Shown here one piece after another: positions 34,575-42,921 of a DNA stretch of 64,000 nt. The position numbers were made by a program, and so were the translations under genes. The stretch covers positions 3,348,001 through 3,412,000 of the forward strand of contig OY969418.1 of the NCBI GenBank assembly GCA_963699175.1, given 5' to 3'. Under the pieces are notes generated by a model. It was not told the origin of the DNA. It saw only the letters and a program-made list of their open reading frames with translations, and made no database searches. Source of the stretch: JACPYM01 sp963699175. GTDB lineage: Bacteria > Acidobacteriota > Blastocatellia > RBC074. Positions within the stretch are counted from its first letter, which is position 1. Each line of letters begins with the position of its first letter.

Positions 34575-34767
34575 CGCTTACTCCTTGAGGCATGCAGGGT
34601 TGAAAACGCAATCAGCATTGCCACCAGATAGACGGCGGCGGCGAGTAAGCGGTCTCAGGTTTTTTGAGCGCCTTTTTTGTGGGGAAGCAGCAAGCGGCTA
34701 CGGATCGAACTGCTGCGCCGGATCAGGACGGATGAGGCGAACAAACGCACCAATGCTACGTACGCAA

Positions 34768-34866
34768 TCACTTCCGCTTAAACAGCTTGAGTATCTCAGG
34801 CAAAAAGTAGCCAATCGCAGCGGCAGCCATGGCCAACACAACAAAGATAAAAATAACGCGACCCAT
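34768..34866 (-). CDS. Possible 32-residue single-pass membrane peptide
   Basis: A short open frame encodes MGRVIFIFVVLAMAAAAIGY and then a basic end (LFKRK). It is one hydrophobic helix with a positive C-terminus, typical of small bacterial membrane peptides. The ribosome binding site is weak (GGTGA about eight bases upstream). It lies upstream of and co-oriented with the carboxypeptidase-regulatory pair. The rest of the gap 34575-35126 holds no other supported gene. Confidence 0.4.
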   Translation of the reverse strand: MGRVIFIFVVLAMAAAAIGYFLPEILKLFKRK

Positions 34867-35126
34867 TTTTCATCACCAACAAGGCACAGCCCTGCCTGCA
34901 AAAAGACGCAGACGTTTTTCGGTTATTAGGTTGATTGTTTTGGATAAACTTCGCTGGGACAGGCGACACCCAATAGACATCCAACCGCAGCGGGCAGTTA
35001 CAAAAAATGTATAGTAAAACCGAAAGGGCCGTGAGCTGAAAGCGGTTGGTTTTTCTGCTTGAAAATGGAGAATCGAAATTGAAAGTGGAGAACTCGCCTT
35101 TTGTTCAAAGAGTTACGCCAATCAAT

Positions 35127-36071
35127 CTACAAACGCCGCAACATTTCATCCGAGACAGTGAAGACCGTGCCGTGGCGCGCGCCGTCAGGAAAAGCGAGCT
35201 TGTCAGTGACGACTTCCCACTGCTGCCAATCGCGCGTTTTGACCGCGCCGTAACGCTTGTCGCGGTACATATCGAAATAGATCAGCCATGAGCCATTGAG
35301 CTTGATGGCAGTCGGGCCTTCGACCCAGTTGATGGTGAACGGTGGCGTAGCGCGGCTGAATGGCCCGCTGGCTTTGTCGCTAAAAGCCAGGCGCAGATTT
35401 TTCTGCACAGGCTGCGCAGTTTCGTCTTTGAGGATCAGCACGAAACGCTTGCCGTCTTTGACCAGCGTCGCATCAATCACGTTGAAGCCGTCTTCGTAGA
35501 AGAGCGCGGCCTTGCTGTAGCTCACAAAATCCTTCGTCGTCACGTAGTAGATGCGATGATTCAATCCGTTGCCGCCGCTCGCGTCGGTGGCGGCGAAGCG
35601 TCCGGGAATGGTCGTAGCCCAAAAGATCAGATACTGCTTTTGCGCTTCGTCGTAGAAGATTTCCGGCACCCAGCAATTCAGCGCTGCCGGTTCGTGTTCC
35701 ATCACGGGAATGGCGCGTTGTTCAGACCAGCGGATCAAATCTTTTGAGTGCGCAATGCCGATGTCGCGCCCGCGCCAGCCCGTCGTCCAGACCAAGTGAA
35801 ACGTGCCATCCAGCCCTTGCAAGATGCAGGGATCGCGCATCAGCTTCTGGCTACCAACCGCAGGCGTCAAATAAGACTTGTCTTCATTCAATGCGCGCCA
35901 CTTCAAGCCGTCGCGACTGTGCGCGAGGTGCAGCCCGTCTTCGCCGTTGTTTTTGAAATAGGCGAAGAGGTAATTCAGCGGGCGCGACTTTGGCTGTTGT
36001 GCTTGCGAAAACCAGCCGGGCGCAAGCAACAATGCGCTGAAGAGCAGCAAACAGTAACTCGGTTTTTTCAT
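35127..36071 (-). CDS. Secreted glycoside hydrolase family 43-like protein
   Basis: A 314-residue protein with a signal peptide (residues about 5-24) and AAAGGA before its ATG; an upstream in-frame ATG is less likely. Blade-like repeats of a five-bladed propeller are visible (HLAHSRDGLKWRAL, RDPCILQGLDGTFHLVWTTG, IGIAHSKDLIRWSEQ, YYVTTKDFVSYSKA). The conserved acidic positions expected for GH43-like enzymes fall in MRDPCILQ, WVPEIFYDE and WVEGPTAI. It probably cleaves arabinose- or xylose-containing plant glycans outside the cytoplasm, consistent with the pectin lyase found at 53.9 kb. The exact substrate cannot be read from sequence. Confidence 0.75.
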   Translation of the reverse strand: MKKPSYCLLLFSALLLAPGWFSQAQQPKSRPLNYLFAYFKNNGEDGLHLAHSRDGLKWRALNEDKSYLTPAVGSQKLMRDPCILQGLDGTFHLVWTTGWRGRDIGIAHSKDLIRWSEQRAIPVMEHEPAALNCWVPEIFYDEAQKQYLIFWATTIPGRFAATDASGGNGLNHRIYYVTTKDFVSYSKAALFYEDGFNVIDATLVKDGKRFVLILKDETAQPVQKNLRLAFSDKASGPFSRATPPFTINWVEGPTAIKLNGSWLIYFDMYRDKRYGAVKTRDWQQWEVVTDKLAFPDGARHGTVFTVSDEMLRRL

Positions 36072-36131
36072 TGGCGAATCCTTTTTTGGACAAGCTTGAT
36101 ACTCGGTCAATTATGCACAAGCCTCGTTTAT

Positions 36132-36160
36132 TTGCCACGTTTTGCCAGATAATAGATTAT
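36132..36160 (+). promoter_or_regulatory. Possible promoter upstream of first TonB receptor
   Basis: TTGCCA (36132-36137) is followed by 17 bases and GATTAT (36155-36160), a 5/6 and a 4/6 match to the sigma70 boxes. It is about 290 bases before the receptor start, in the divergent 377-base gap shared with the GH43-like gene. No other gene is seen in that gap. Confidence 0.25.
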
Positions 36161-36365
36161 CTTAGAATCTGAGGATGCCGCCCTACTTACGTTGACATCA
36201 ATTTGAACTGTCAGTTATAAATCACGGCGGCTAGGCGCTCTGTTCTCGTAATTGAGAAATCCTGGCAAGAGTGCAGGTAGCTGGTTCAATAACAATAAAG
36301 CTAGCCATTTGTCGCTAGACACAAAGGAGTGGCGCGCCATCCATTACGCCACCGATCAAGCCCTT

Positions 36366-36395
36366 GGGGATGCTGGCCCTGGGGGATGCTGGCCC
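36366..36395 (+). repeat. Short direct repeat upstream of first TonB receptor
   Basis: GGGGATGCTGGCCC occurs at 36366-36379 and 36382-36395, with a partial third copy (GATGCTGGG) after it. Copy-number change here would alter the leader of the receptor message. Function is unknown. Confidence 0.7.
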
Positions 36396-36448
36396 GATGC
36401 TGGGAAGATAAAACACAAAACCTAATCTGGAATATTCGGAGGCTTCGT

Positions 36449-39400
36449 ATGAGAACTTCATTTCGAGCAATCGCTGGTTTATTGAGTGTCCTTCTTTGTG
36501 TGCTTTGCGTCGCGCAGGCCAGCGCGCAGACTAATCGTGGCGGCATCAGCGGCACGGTGACGGACAGCACTGGTGGAGTCATTCCCAATGCTAAAGTCAC
36601 GGTCACGAATATCGGCACGAACCAGTCGCAGAAGCTGACGACTTCGGGCGAAGGCTCCTTCGCCGCCACCTCGCTCGAACCGGTCGTCTACCGCATCACG
36701 GTAGAAGCCACAGGCTTCAAGAAAACGGTGGTGGACAACATCAAAGTGGACACAGCATCCACTGCTACCGTCAACATAAGTCTCCAACCGGGTGGCATCG
36801 AAAATACGATCAACATCACAGCCGAAACGGGTTTGCTCAATAATGAATCTGGCACGACCTCAAAAACTATCAGCGAGCGGCAAATTCAAGACGTGCCGCT
36901 CGCCAACCGCAGCGTGCTCGACCTGGCGCTGACCGCCCCCAATGTTTCGGGCGATGCGGGCAGCGAAGACCCGGACGTAACTTCCGGCCAACCCGTGCCC
37001 GGTTTCAATTTGAGCCTGAACGGCGGACGCGCCGGCAGCACGGCGATTTTGGCTGATGGTGTAAACAATACGGGTGTCGGTGTGGCACGCGCCGTAGTCA
37101 GCTTCACACCGGAGACGGTGCAGGAGTTTACCGTGCAAACTTCGGCTTATTCGGCGGAGTTCGGGCGCACGGGCGGCGGCGTGATCAGCGCGACAACCAA
37201 GTCCGGCACGAACAAGTACAACGGCGTGGCGCTCTTCTATCACCGCAACCCAGCGACCAACGCGCAGAAGTGGACTACTTCGACATTACGTCCGCCCAAT
37301 AACTTGCGCTATAGCCAAGGCTCCTTCACTATCGGTGGGCCGGTCTGGTTGCCAAAGAAAGTCTTCGGCCCAGTGGCTTATGATGGGCACGACAAGACTT
37401 TCTTCTTCTTCGCGTATGAGCCACGTTGGCGGCGCGATTTCTTGGTGACTGACACGCTCTTACCGACCGACGCAATGCGGGCGGGCGATTTTAGCGGTTT
37501 ATCGCGCATCGCCAACGGTTGGGTACCAACTGCTGACTTGGCGAAGTATCCGCAGATTCCGGTGACCAGCACCGAAACGCGCATCTTCCAGCAATTCAAT
37601 GTCGTCAATGGCAGGTACGTACCAATTGTCCCAGCGACGGGAGCGCTCTTTGAGCAGTTTCCCGGCAACCGGATTCCGGCCAATCAGATGGACCCCGTCG
37701 CGGTCAAGGCGTTGGAGTTTTTGCCACACGCAGGCAGTTACTTCATCAACTCAGCGGGCCAGCTTTCCAACTTTGTCGTCAACCGGTTTGTGCAGCAGGA
37801 CGAGACGCGCTACACGACGCGTATTGACCATCAATTGACCGCTGCCGACCGCCTCACTTTTCGCTTCACCAAAGTCCCGGCGGTGGGCGTGCGCGGCTTT
37901 GGCAGCGACATCAACGGTAACTCCGCCGCCTGGAGCAATTCCAAACAAACAGCCATCAGACACACACACATCTTCTCACCGACGCTCATCAACGAGCTAC
38001 ACCTTAATTACACGCGTGGTGTATTCAGTGAAGATTTCTCGCCCGAGTATTCGATCAAAACCGGACGCAACCTCTCGAACGAGTTGGGTATTCCCACGCT
38101 GACCAAGGGCGGCATGCCGCTCTTCAACGTCAGTGCTGACGGCCCGAATGCGTTTGCTTCCATTGGATCGTCCGGCTCAACCAACAACTTCAACGTCGAG
38201 GAACGCTATAACATCAACGACATCGTCAACTGGGCGCACGGCGCAATGAATTGGAAATTCGGCGTGGATCTGAATTACGAACTGCTCAACGTCACACCGT
38301 TTTTCGGTGCGGCGGGCGGGCGCTGGGATTTCCGCGTGCTCAATACCAGCAACAATCGCGGGACTACGGCAGCAGCGGGCGGCAACACCTGGGCCAGTTA
38401 TTTAATCGGCGTGCCCAACCAGGTGCAGGCGCGTCCAGTGCTAATTCCATATTACTACCGCTGGAAAAGTAGCGCAGCATTTGTGCAGAACGATTGGAAG
38501 GTCAAACCCAATCTGACGCTCAATCTGGGGCTGCGTTATGCGCTGCAATTGCCGCGCACCGAAAAATACAACCGGCAAGGCGTCTTCAGACCTGACTTGG
38601 CACAAACGGTGCAGCTCACTGATGCGCAACGCCGCGCGATTGCCACTGGTTTGGGCATAGCCACCACGGCGGCCATCCCCTCGACAGTGCCAACCAGCGT
38701 GCTGATTCCGCCGTTCGCTTATGCCGGACGCGGCGGGCGCTCGAAATATCTTTTCCCAATCCAGTACAAAGATTTCGAGCCGCGCTTCGGCTTTGCCTGG
38801 AGTCCGAATAGTTTCGGCCCGCTGTCCGATTGGATGAAAGAACACCACTTCGTCGTACGCGGCGGTTACGGTATTTCGCACGCGCCGCTGAATGGCCAGA
38901 ACCGCACACCCAGCCCTGACTTCGGCACATTTAACGGCTTGTCCACCAATGCCAACGGCTCATCAAGCTCGACTGACCTGACCCAGCCGTTCCGTTTGTC
39001 GGCTGTTTATCCGCTCTACTTGTCACAGACGCCTGAACAAGTGCTCAACATTCCCACTGACGGGTTGGTTTACGACGGCAGTCTAGCTATCCCCGGCTTT
39101 GCGCTTTTCGGCACCCAAGCGACGCCGTATTCGCAGAATTGGAACCTGAGCTTTTCCTGGGAGGTGATGAAAAACACGGTGGTCGAAGTCGCCTACGTCG
39201 GCAACAAGGGAACGCATCTGTTCTCGCAGCGCATTAACTTGAACCCGCGCGATCTTGATTTCGTCGAGTCCCTCGAAGCCAACAACTTGAGTTCAGATAC
39301 AACCTTCAATGATCCGCTGGGGCGGCGCTCGCTGACCGGCACGGTACTTTCGGTGCAGCGCGGCAACGTCGGCAGCAAGTACTTTGGGTTTAACAACCTG

Positions 39401-40495
39401 TTTGGCTTGTACGACGCTTCGGTCAACAGCATTCGGCACGCGGCTTACGTGGATGTGCGCCGCCGCATCAGCACTGGGCTTTCCTTCACGGCCAACTACA
39501 CCTTTGGCAAATCCATTGACGAGGCATCGGACTCCAGCCCTGAGACACGCACGCTTTCTTCGCCCACGGTTACCGGAGGTCACATCACCTTCGGCGCGCC
39601 ACGCAGCGCTGACCGGGCCGTTTCGTCCTTCGACATCAAACACTCCTTCAGTTCGACTGCGATCTTCGACCTGCCTTTCGGGCGCGGGCGCAAGTTGCTC
39701 AGTAACGCGCACCGGTTGGTAGACACAGCCATCGGCGGCTGGACGCTGACCAGTCTATTCCGCTTGCAGGGCGGCTATCCGTTCCTGCCGACTATCGTTG
39801 AGGGCAACCGGCTCAGTTCTGACATCACACACACCATCCGGCCCGACCTCGTGCCCGGCGTCCCGCTCAAGAATCCGCTCTGGTCGCGTGATTGCCCGGT
39901 CGGCACACTATGCGAGCCGTATATCAACCCGGCGGCCTTTATGCGTCCGGCCAAAGGCGCACTGGGCACTGCGCCGCGCACGCTCGACATACGTGGCCCC
40001 GTGCAGCGGTACTTCGATGTTTCAATCCAGAAAGATTTCAAGCTCGGCGACGGCCAGCGGAAGGTGCAATTCAGAGTGGACGCGATCAACGTCTTGAACA
40101 GTCCGATTTTCCGCTCAAGCTCCGGCAACGCTGGCCCGGATTTCATGGGCTTGCCGGATGAAGCAGTGCTCGCGACTGCCGATTACGACGCGTGGGCGGC
40201 GGCGGCCTCTGGCAGACCGCTGCGTTCAACGGCGGAAGGCGCAGCGCTCTTTGCGAGGATTCAAGGCTTCATCACCGGCGCGCGGCTGCCGAGTGGTGCG
40301 TTGCCGTTGGATTACTATGCCAACATCAAACTGCCGCAGGGCTTCGCCACCAAAGACGCCAATACATTCGACCTGAGCACGCTGGACGGCTTCAAGCTCT
40401 ATCGCTTGAAGCGCGCTTATAGTACAAGCTTCGGCAACCTGCGCGAGCTTGGGCTGCCGCGCTATATCCAGTTCGGGCTGAAGATTTACTTCTAG
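36449..40495 (+). CDS. Oar-like TonB-dependent receptor with carboxypeptidase-regulatory N-terminus
   Basis: A 1348-residue outer-membrane protein. ATG 36449 has CGGAGG just upstream. Residues 1-27 form a signal peptide. A carboxypeptidase-regulatory domain occupies about 30-120 (GGISGTVTDSTGGVIPNAKV), a plug-like region about 125-250 (ISERQIQDVPLANRSVLDLAL, then FSLNGGRAGS-like residues) and a long beta-barrel the rest, ending in a terminal phenylalanine (GLKIYF) as outer-membrane porins do. Such receptors are abundant in Acidobacteriota and are thought to import large or glycan-type substrates. A strong terminator follows. The substrate is unknown; nearby glycan-degrading genes suggest plant polysaccharide fragments. 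Confidence 0.92.
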   Translation: MRTSFRAIAGLLSVLLCVLCVAQASAQTNRGGISGTVTDSTGGVIPNAKVTVTNIGTNQSQKLTTSGEGSFAATSLEPVVYRITVEATGFKKTVVDNIKVDTASTATVNISLQPGGIENTINITAETGLLNNESGTTSKTISERQIQDVPLANRSVLDLALTAPNVSGDAGSEDPDVTSGQPVPGFNLSLNGGRAGSTAILADGVNNTGVGVARAVVSFTPETVQEFTVQTSAYSAEFGRTGGGVISATTKSGTNKYNGVALFYHRNPATNAQKWTTSTLRPPNNLRYSQGSFTIGGPVWLPKKVFGPVAYDGHDKTFFFFAYEPRWRRDFLVTDTLLPTDAMRAGDFSGLSRIANGWVPTADLAKYPQIPVTSTETRIFQQFNVVNGRYVPIVPATGALFEQFPGNRIPANQMDPVAVKALEFLPHAGSYFINSAGQLSNFVVNRFVQQDETRYTTRIDHQLTAADRLTFRFTKVPAVGVRGFGSDINGNSAAWSNSKQTAIRHTHIFSPTLINELHLNYTRGVFSEDFSPEYSIKTGRNLSNELGIPTLTKGGMPLFNVSADGPNAFASIGSSGSTNNFNVEERYNINDIVNWAHGAMNWKFGVDLNYELLNVTPFFGAAGGRWDFRVLNTSNNRGTTAAAGGNTWASYLIGVPNQVQARPVLIPYYYRWKSSAAFVQNDWKVKPNLTLNLGLRYALQLPRTEKYNRQGVFRPDLAQTVQLTDAQRRAIATGLGIATTAAIPSTVPTSVLIPPFAYAGRGGRSKYLFPIQYKDFEPRFGFAWSPNSFGPLSDWMKEHHFVVRGGYGISHAPLNGQNRTPSPDFGTFNGLSTNANGSSSSTDLTQPFRLSAVYPLYLSQTPEQVLNIPTDGLVYDGSLAIPGFALFGTQATPYSQNWNLSFSWEVMKNTVVEVAYVGNKGTHLFSQRINLNPRDLDFVESLEANNLSSDTTFNDPLGRRSLTGTVLSVQRGNVGSKYFGFNNLFGLYDASVNSIRHAAYVDVRRRISTGLSFTANYTFGKSIDEASDSSPETRTLSSPTVTGGHITFGAPRSADRAVSSFDIKHSFSSTAIFDLPFGRGRKLLSNAHRLVDTAIGGWTLTSLFRLQGGYPFLPTIVEGNRLSSDITHTIRPDLVPGVPLKNPLWSRDCPVGTLCEPYINPAAFMRPAKGALGTAPRTLDIRGPVQRYFDVSIQKDFKLGDGQRKVQFRVDAINVLNSPIFRSSSGNAGPDFMGLPDEAVLATADYDAWAAAASGRPLRSTAEGAALFARIQGFITGARLPSGALPLDYYANIKLPQGFATKDANTFDLSTLDGFKLYRLKRAYSTSFGNLRELGLPRYIQFGLKIYF

Positions 40496-40532
40496 CGCCA
40501 AGCGCGGCTTGCCAAGCATTAGGCAGATCACC

Positions 40533-40570
40533 AGCAGGGGCAAACACATAACCTGCCCCTGCTTTTTTTT
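40533..40570 (+). terminator. Rho-independent terminator after first TonB receptor
   Basis: AGCAGGGGCA (40533-40542) pairs perfectly with TGCCCCTGCT (40554-40563) around an 11-base loop and runs into eight T residues (40563-40570). Confidence 0.92.
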
Positions 40571-40695
40571 CGCGCGGTTCAAACAAAACCCCGCATCGCT
40601 GCGTCTTTGCTAATGAATGGGCCAGGCCCAGCGCCTGTTCAAAGGTCTCAACCTTAAATTAGACAGCAGCGGGATTCCAACACGGAGTTAGCGAC

Positions 40696-41256
40696 GTGGA
40701 AGAACGGCCAGTCATCGAAGACTTTCTGGCTACCAGAACTGAAGAAGCTTTCTGCGCCCTGTTCGAGGCGGTCGGTCTACGTGTGCATCGCTATTTTCTG
40801 CTGCGCGGTTTGGACAGGGCGACTGCCGAAGAATTGACGCAAAACGTCATGCTCAAGGTTTATCGCCAGGCGGGCGAGTTGCGCGAGACGGGTTTGTTTT
40901 ACGGCTGGCTCTTCGCCATCGCGCGCAACGAGTTGGTCAGCTTCTGGCGCGGGAAGCGGGTGCGGATCGAAACGGTGGCGTGGGACAGCGTCACGGTTGA
41001 AGAATTCGACAGTCTGCAAAGCGCCTACGATCTGACGGCTGATCTGCGGTTGACCGAATGGCTGAAGGCGCTGGCCCCGGCAGAACGCGAACTCGTCGTG
41101 CTGCGTTTTGTCGAAGGCTTGAGTTACGAGGAGTTGGCCGAGGCGCTCAAGCTACCCTTGGGCACAATCAAGTGGCGCATCTTCAACGCCAGAAAAAAGC
41201 TGGCGCAGCTTATCCGGTTTTCACCGGAAATGGCTGCGCGGCAACGAATCAATTGA
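40696..41256 (+). CDS. ECF sigma factor (third in window)
   Basis: A 186-residue sigma factor with a GTG start and GGAG upstream. Region 2 includes LDRATAEELTQNVMLKVYRQ and ETGLFYGWLFAIARNELVSFWRGKR. Region 4 is the segment APAERELVVLRFVEGLSYEE and its recognition helix LPLGTIKWRIFNARKKL. It precedes a zinc-finger anti-sigma-like gene and a membrane protein, then the second TonB receptor, all in one direction. The group probably forms an envelope-signal relay that controls the receptor or nearby export genes. Family assignment is firm; targets are inferred. Confidence 0.92.
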   Translation: MEERPVIEDFLATRTEEAFCALFEAVGLRVHRYFLLRGLDRATAEELTQNVMLKVYRQAGELRETGLFYGWLFAIARNELVSFWRGKRVRIETVAWDSVTVEEFDSLQSAYDLTADLRLTEWLKALAPAERELVVLRFVEGLSYEELAEALKLPLGTIKWRIFNARKKLAQLIRFSPEMAARQRIN

Positions 41257-41296
41257 ATTTATGGAGTGCTGCGTCAAGCCGCAGCACTCCATAAAT
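41257..41296. repeat. Perfect 17-bp hairpin between sigma and anti-sigma genes
   Basis: Positions 41257-41273 and 41280-41296 are exact reverse complements (core TTTATGGAGTGCTGCG) with a six-base loop and no T-run. It starts on the base after the sigma stop codon and ends 23 bases before the anti-sigma ATG, so it could control the ratio of the two proteins. Confidence 0.9.
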
Positions 41297-41319
41297 CGGG
41301 CTTTGCTGGGATAAGTTTT

Positions 41320-41811
41320 ATGAAGCACGGAATTACGGAACAAGAGTGGAATGATTACCTGGATGCTTGCGCGACCACGCCGGTGCGCGACCGCATCGAG
41401 GCACACATTGCTGGCTGTCTGAGTTGCTGGGAATTCTACGAACAGATGTCCGGGGCAAGCGAGGCTTTGCACACAGCAGGCGAAGAAGCGCGGCGCACGC
41501 TGACGCTCGAAGACCGGCAATTGCATCGCATGCTGCGCGGCGTTTTCACCGAGCTACACCAGGCGGAAACGCCAAGCGCCCTGCCCTTGCAAGGGCGCTT
41601 GAATTCGCTGGAAACCACGCTGACGCCTTTCTGCGGGACACAGGTGGCCGCGCGCGCTTTGCAGGCCGCCGCGCAACATTCGCCAGCGCGCTCGTTGGAA
41701 AAAGTGACGCAGGCTAATTGGGAACCATTTCTGGAACGGCTGACCGCGATTGCGGCGGCCATGTGCGGCGACACGCTGGCAACGCTGCTGCGCGAACAAG
41801 GGCAACTGTAA
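41320..41811 (+). CDS. Zinc-finger anti-sigma factor-like protein
   Basis: A 163-residue protein. Residues H29-x3-C33-x2-C36 (HIAGCLSC) form the zinc site of ZAS-type anti-sigma domains. The rest is helical without a transmembrane segment, and ends in a second helical half (AALCGDTLATLLREQ-like residues). ATG 41320 was preferred over an upstream in-frame start located inside the hairpin. It would hold the preceding sigma factor until a signal, possibly through the membrane protein encoded next, releases it. The biochemical role is inferred from position and the zinc motif. Confidence 0.72.
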   Translation: MKHGITEQEWNDYLDACATTPVRDRIEAHIAGCLSCWEFYEQMSGASEALHTAGEEARRTLTLEDRQLHRMLRGVFTELHQAETPSALPLQGRLNSLETTLTPFCGTQVAARALQAAAQHSPARSLEKVTQANWEPFLERLTAIAAAMCGDTLATLLREQGQL

Positions 41812-41835
41812 TTTTCCGGCTGGCACGAACACTCT

Positions 41836-42735
41836 ATGTCTGCTTTGCGCCTTACACCACGAATGATCGTCTGCGGTTTGGCAGGTGAGTTGTTGTTGCT
41901 CGTCGCGCTCTATCTGCCCGCCGCCTGGGGTTGGGCGCCGCGTTTTCGGCTGGCCGAGGCGCTGGTGATGACGACGAGTGGGGTGCTGGCCTTCGGCATC
42001 ATGTTCGTGCTCAGTTTGGAAGTGGCGGCGGAATATCGCCAATCCCGCTGGGCGCAATTGGCTTGGTGGCTGCTCGCGGCCAACGCCGCGCTTTCGCTGC
42101 TGAAAAAGATTGCGGGCAGTTTGTTGATTGATTTTCTGGTGCACGACTACCGCAGCAACCCACTGCGTGGCTTGTTGGAGAACGCGTTGATCGTGCCCGC
42201 CAATCTTTGCCTGCTGCTGGCGTTGATAGCCATGTGGTGGGCACTGCATCGGCTCGGCCTGGGATTCAAGATCGAGCGGCGCGATTACCTTTCGATGGCG
42301 GGCGTCGCGCTGGTCTTTCTGGCGCTGTTGCTCATCCGCGAAGATTTGTCGCAAGGGCGGTCGCCGTATCTGTTGAGCCGCGTTTTGCAACCGTTCGGGC
42401 TGGCGCTGCTGGGCATCTGTTCCGCTTTCAGCGTTCTGCTGCATCGGTACGCCGTACAGATGGGCGATGGCACGCTGGCGGTGGTGATGCGCTGGCTAAT
42501 GATCTATGTGGTTTGGCGCGGCGTATTGGTGCTGGGGCGCGGGTTGCTCAGTCCGAATCTGCCCGTTGCGCTCGATGCTCCTTCAGAGCTTGAGCAATGG
42601 ACTTACGATGCGCTTTGGGAAGTAGTGCATTGGGCGGCGGCTATGGCAACGGTCTATCGCGCCCAATTGACGGCGAGCGCCGCCGAGCAACTCAAACGCT
42701 TGCGCGCCACCAAAGCAGCGATGGCGACGGCATAA
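41836..42735 (+). CDS. Polytopic inner-membrane protein of unknown function
   Basis: A 299-residue protein with about seven hydrophobic segments (AGELLLLVALYLPAAW, VLAFGIMFVLSLE, ALIVPANLCLLLALIAMWW, MAGVALVFLALLLI, PFGLALLGICSAFSVLL and others). Charged loops and a basic C-terminus (LRATKAAMATA) follow. I do not recognise a family. It comes 24 bases after the anti-sigma-like gene and is co-oriented with it, so a role as the membrane sensor of the sigma module is plausible but unproven. Confidence 0.7.
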   Translation: MSALRLTPRMIVCGLAGELLLLVALYLPAAWGWAPRFRLAEALVMTTSGVLAFGIMFVLSLEVAAEYRQSRWAQLAWWLLAANAALSLLKKIAGSLLIDFLVHDYRSNPLRGLLENALIVPANLCLLLALIAMWWALHRLGLGFKIERRDYLSMAGVALVFLALLLIREDLSQGRSPYLLSRVLQPFGLALLGICSAFSVLLHRYAVQMGDGTLAVVMRWLMIYVVWRGVLVLGRGLLSPNLPVALDAPSELEQWTYDALWEVVHWAAAMATVYRAQLTASAAEQLKRLRATKAAMATA

Positions 42736-42818
42736 GTCAAGCGCGTTAAAGCGCGGCATTGATCGAAGTTTTGCTGGGGTATTTCGCGGCCTTGAAATCA
42801 TGAAAGCGCCGCACGCTG

Positions 42819-42902
42819 GTAAGGCAAACTGTCTAGTTTGCCTCGCTTCATTTCTAAAAACGACAGGCGAATACATCAGGCAGGCTAGACAGTTTGCCTT
42901 AC
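42819..42902. repeat. Inverted repeat with internal palindrome before second TonB receptor
   Basis: GTAAGGCAAACTGTCTAG (42819-42836) pairs perfectly with 42885-42902. The left half also folds on itself (AGGCAAACT with AGTTTGCCT). It sits about 20 bases before the second receptor's start. Such self-palindromic arms arranged as an outer palindrome are seen again near 55856. Confidence 0.85.
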
Positions 42903-42921
42903 TTTTCCCCAAGGAGGAACT

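Noticed and set aside
41554..42444. Minus-strand open frame (296 codons)
   Set aside because: It is glutamine/arginine-rich and antisense to the anti-sigma and membrane protein genes.
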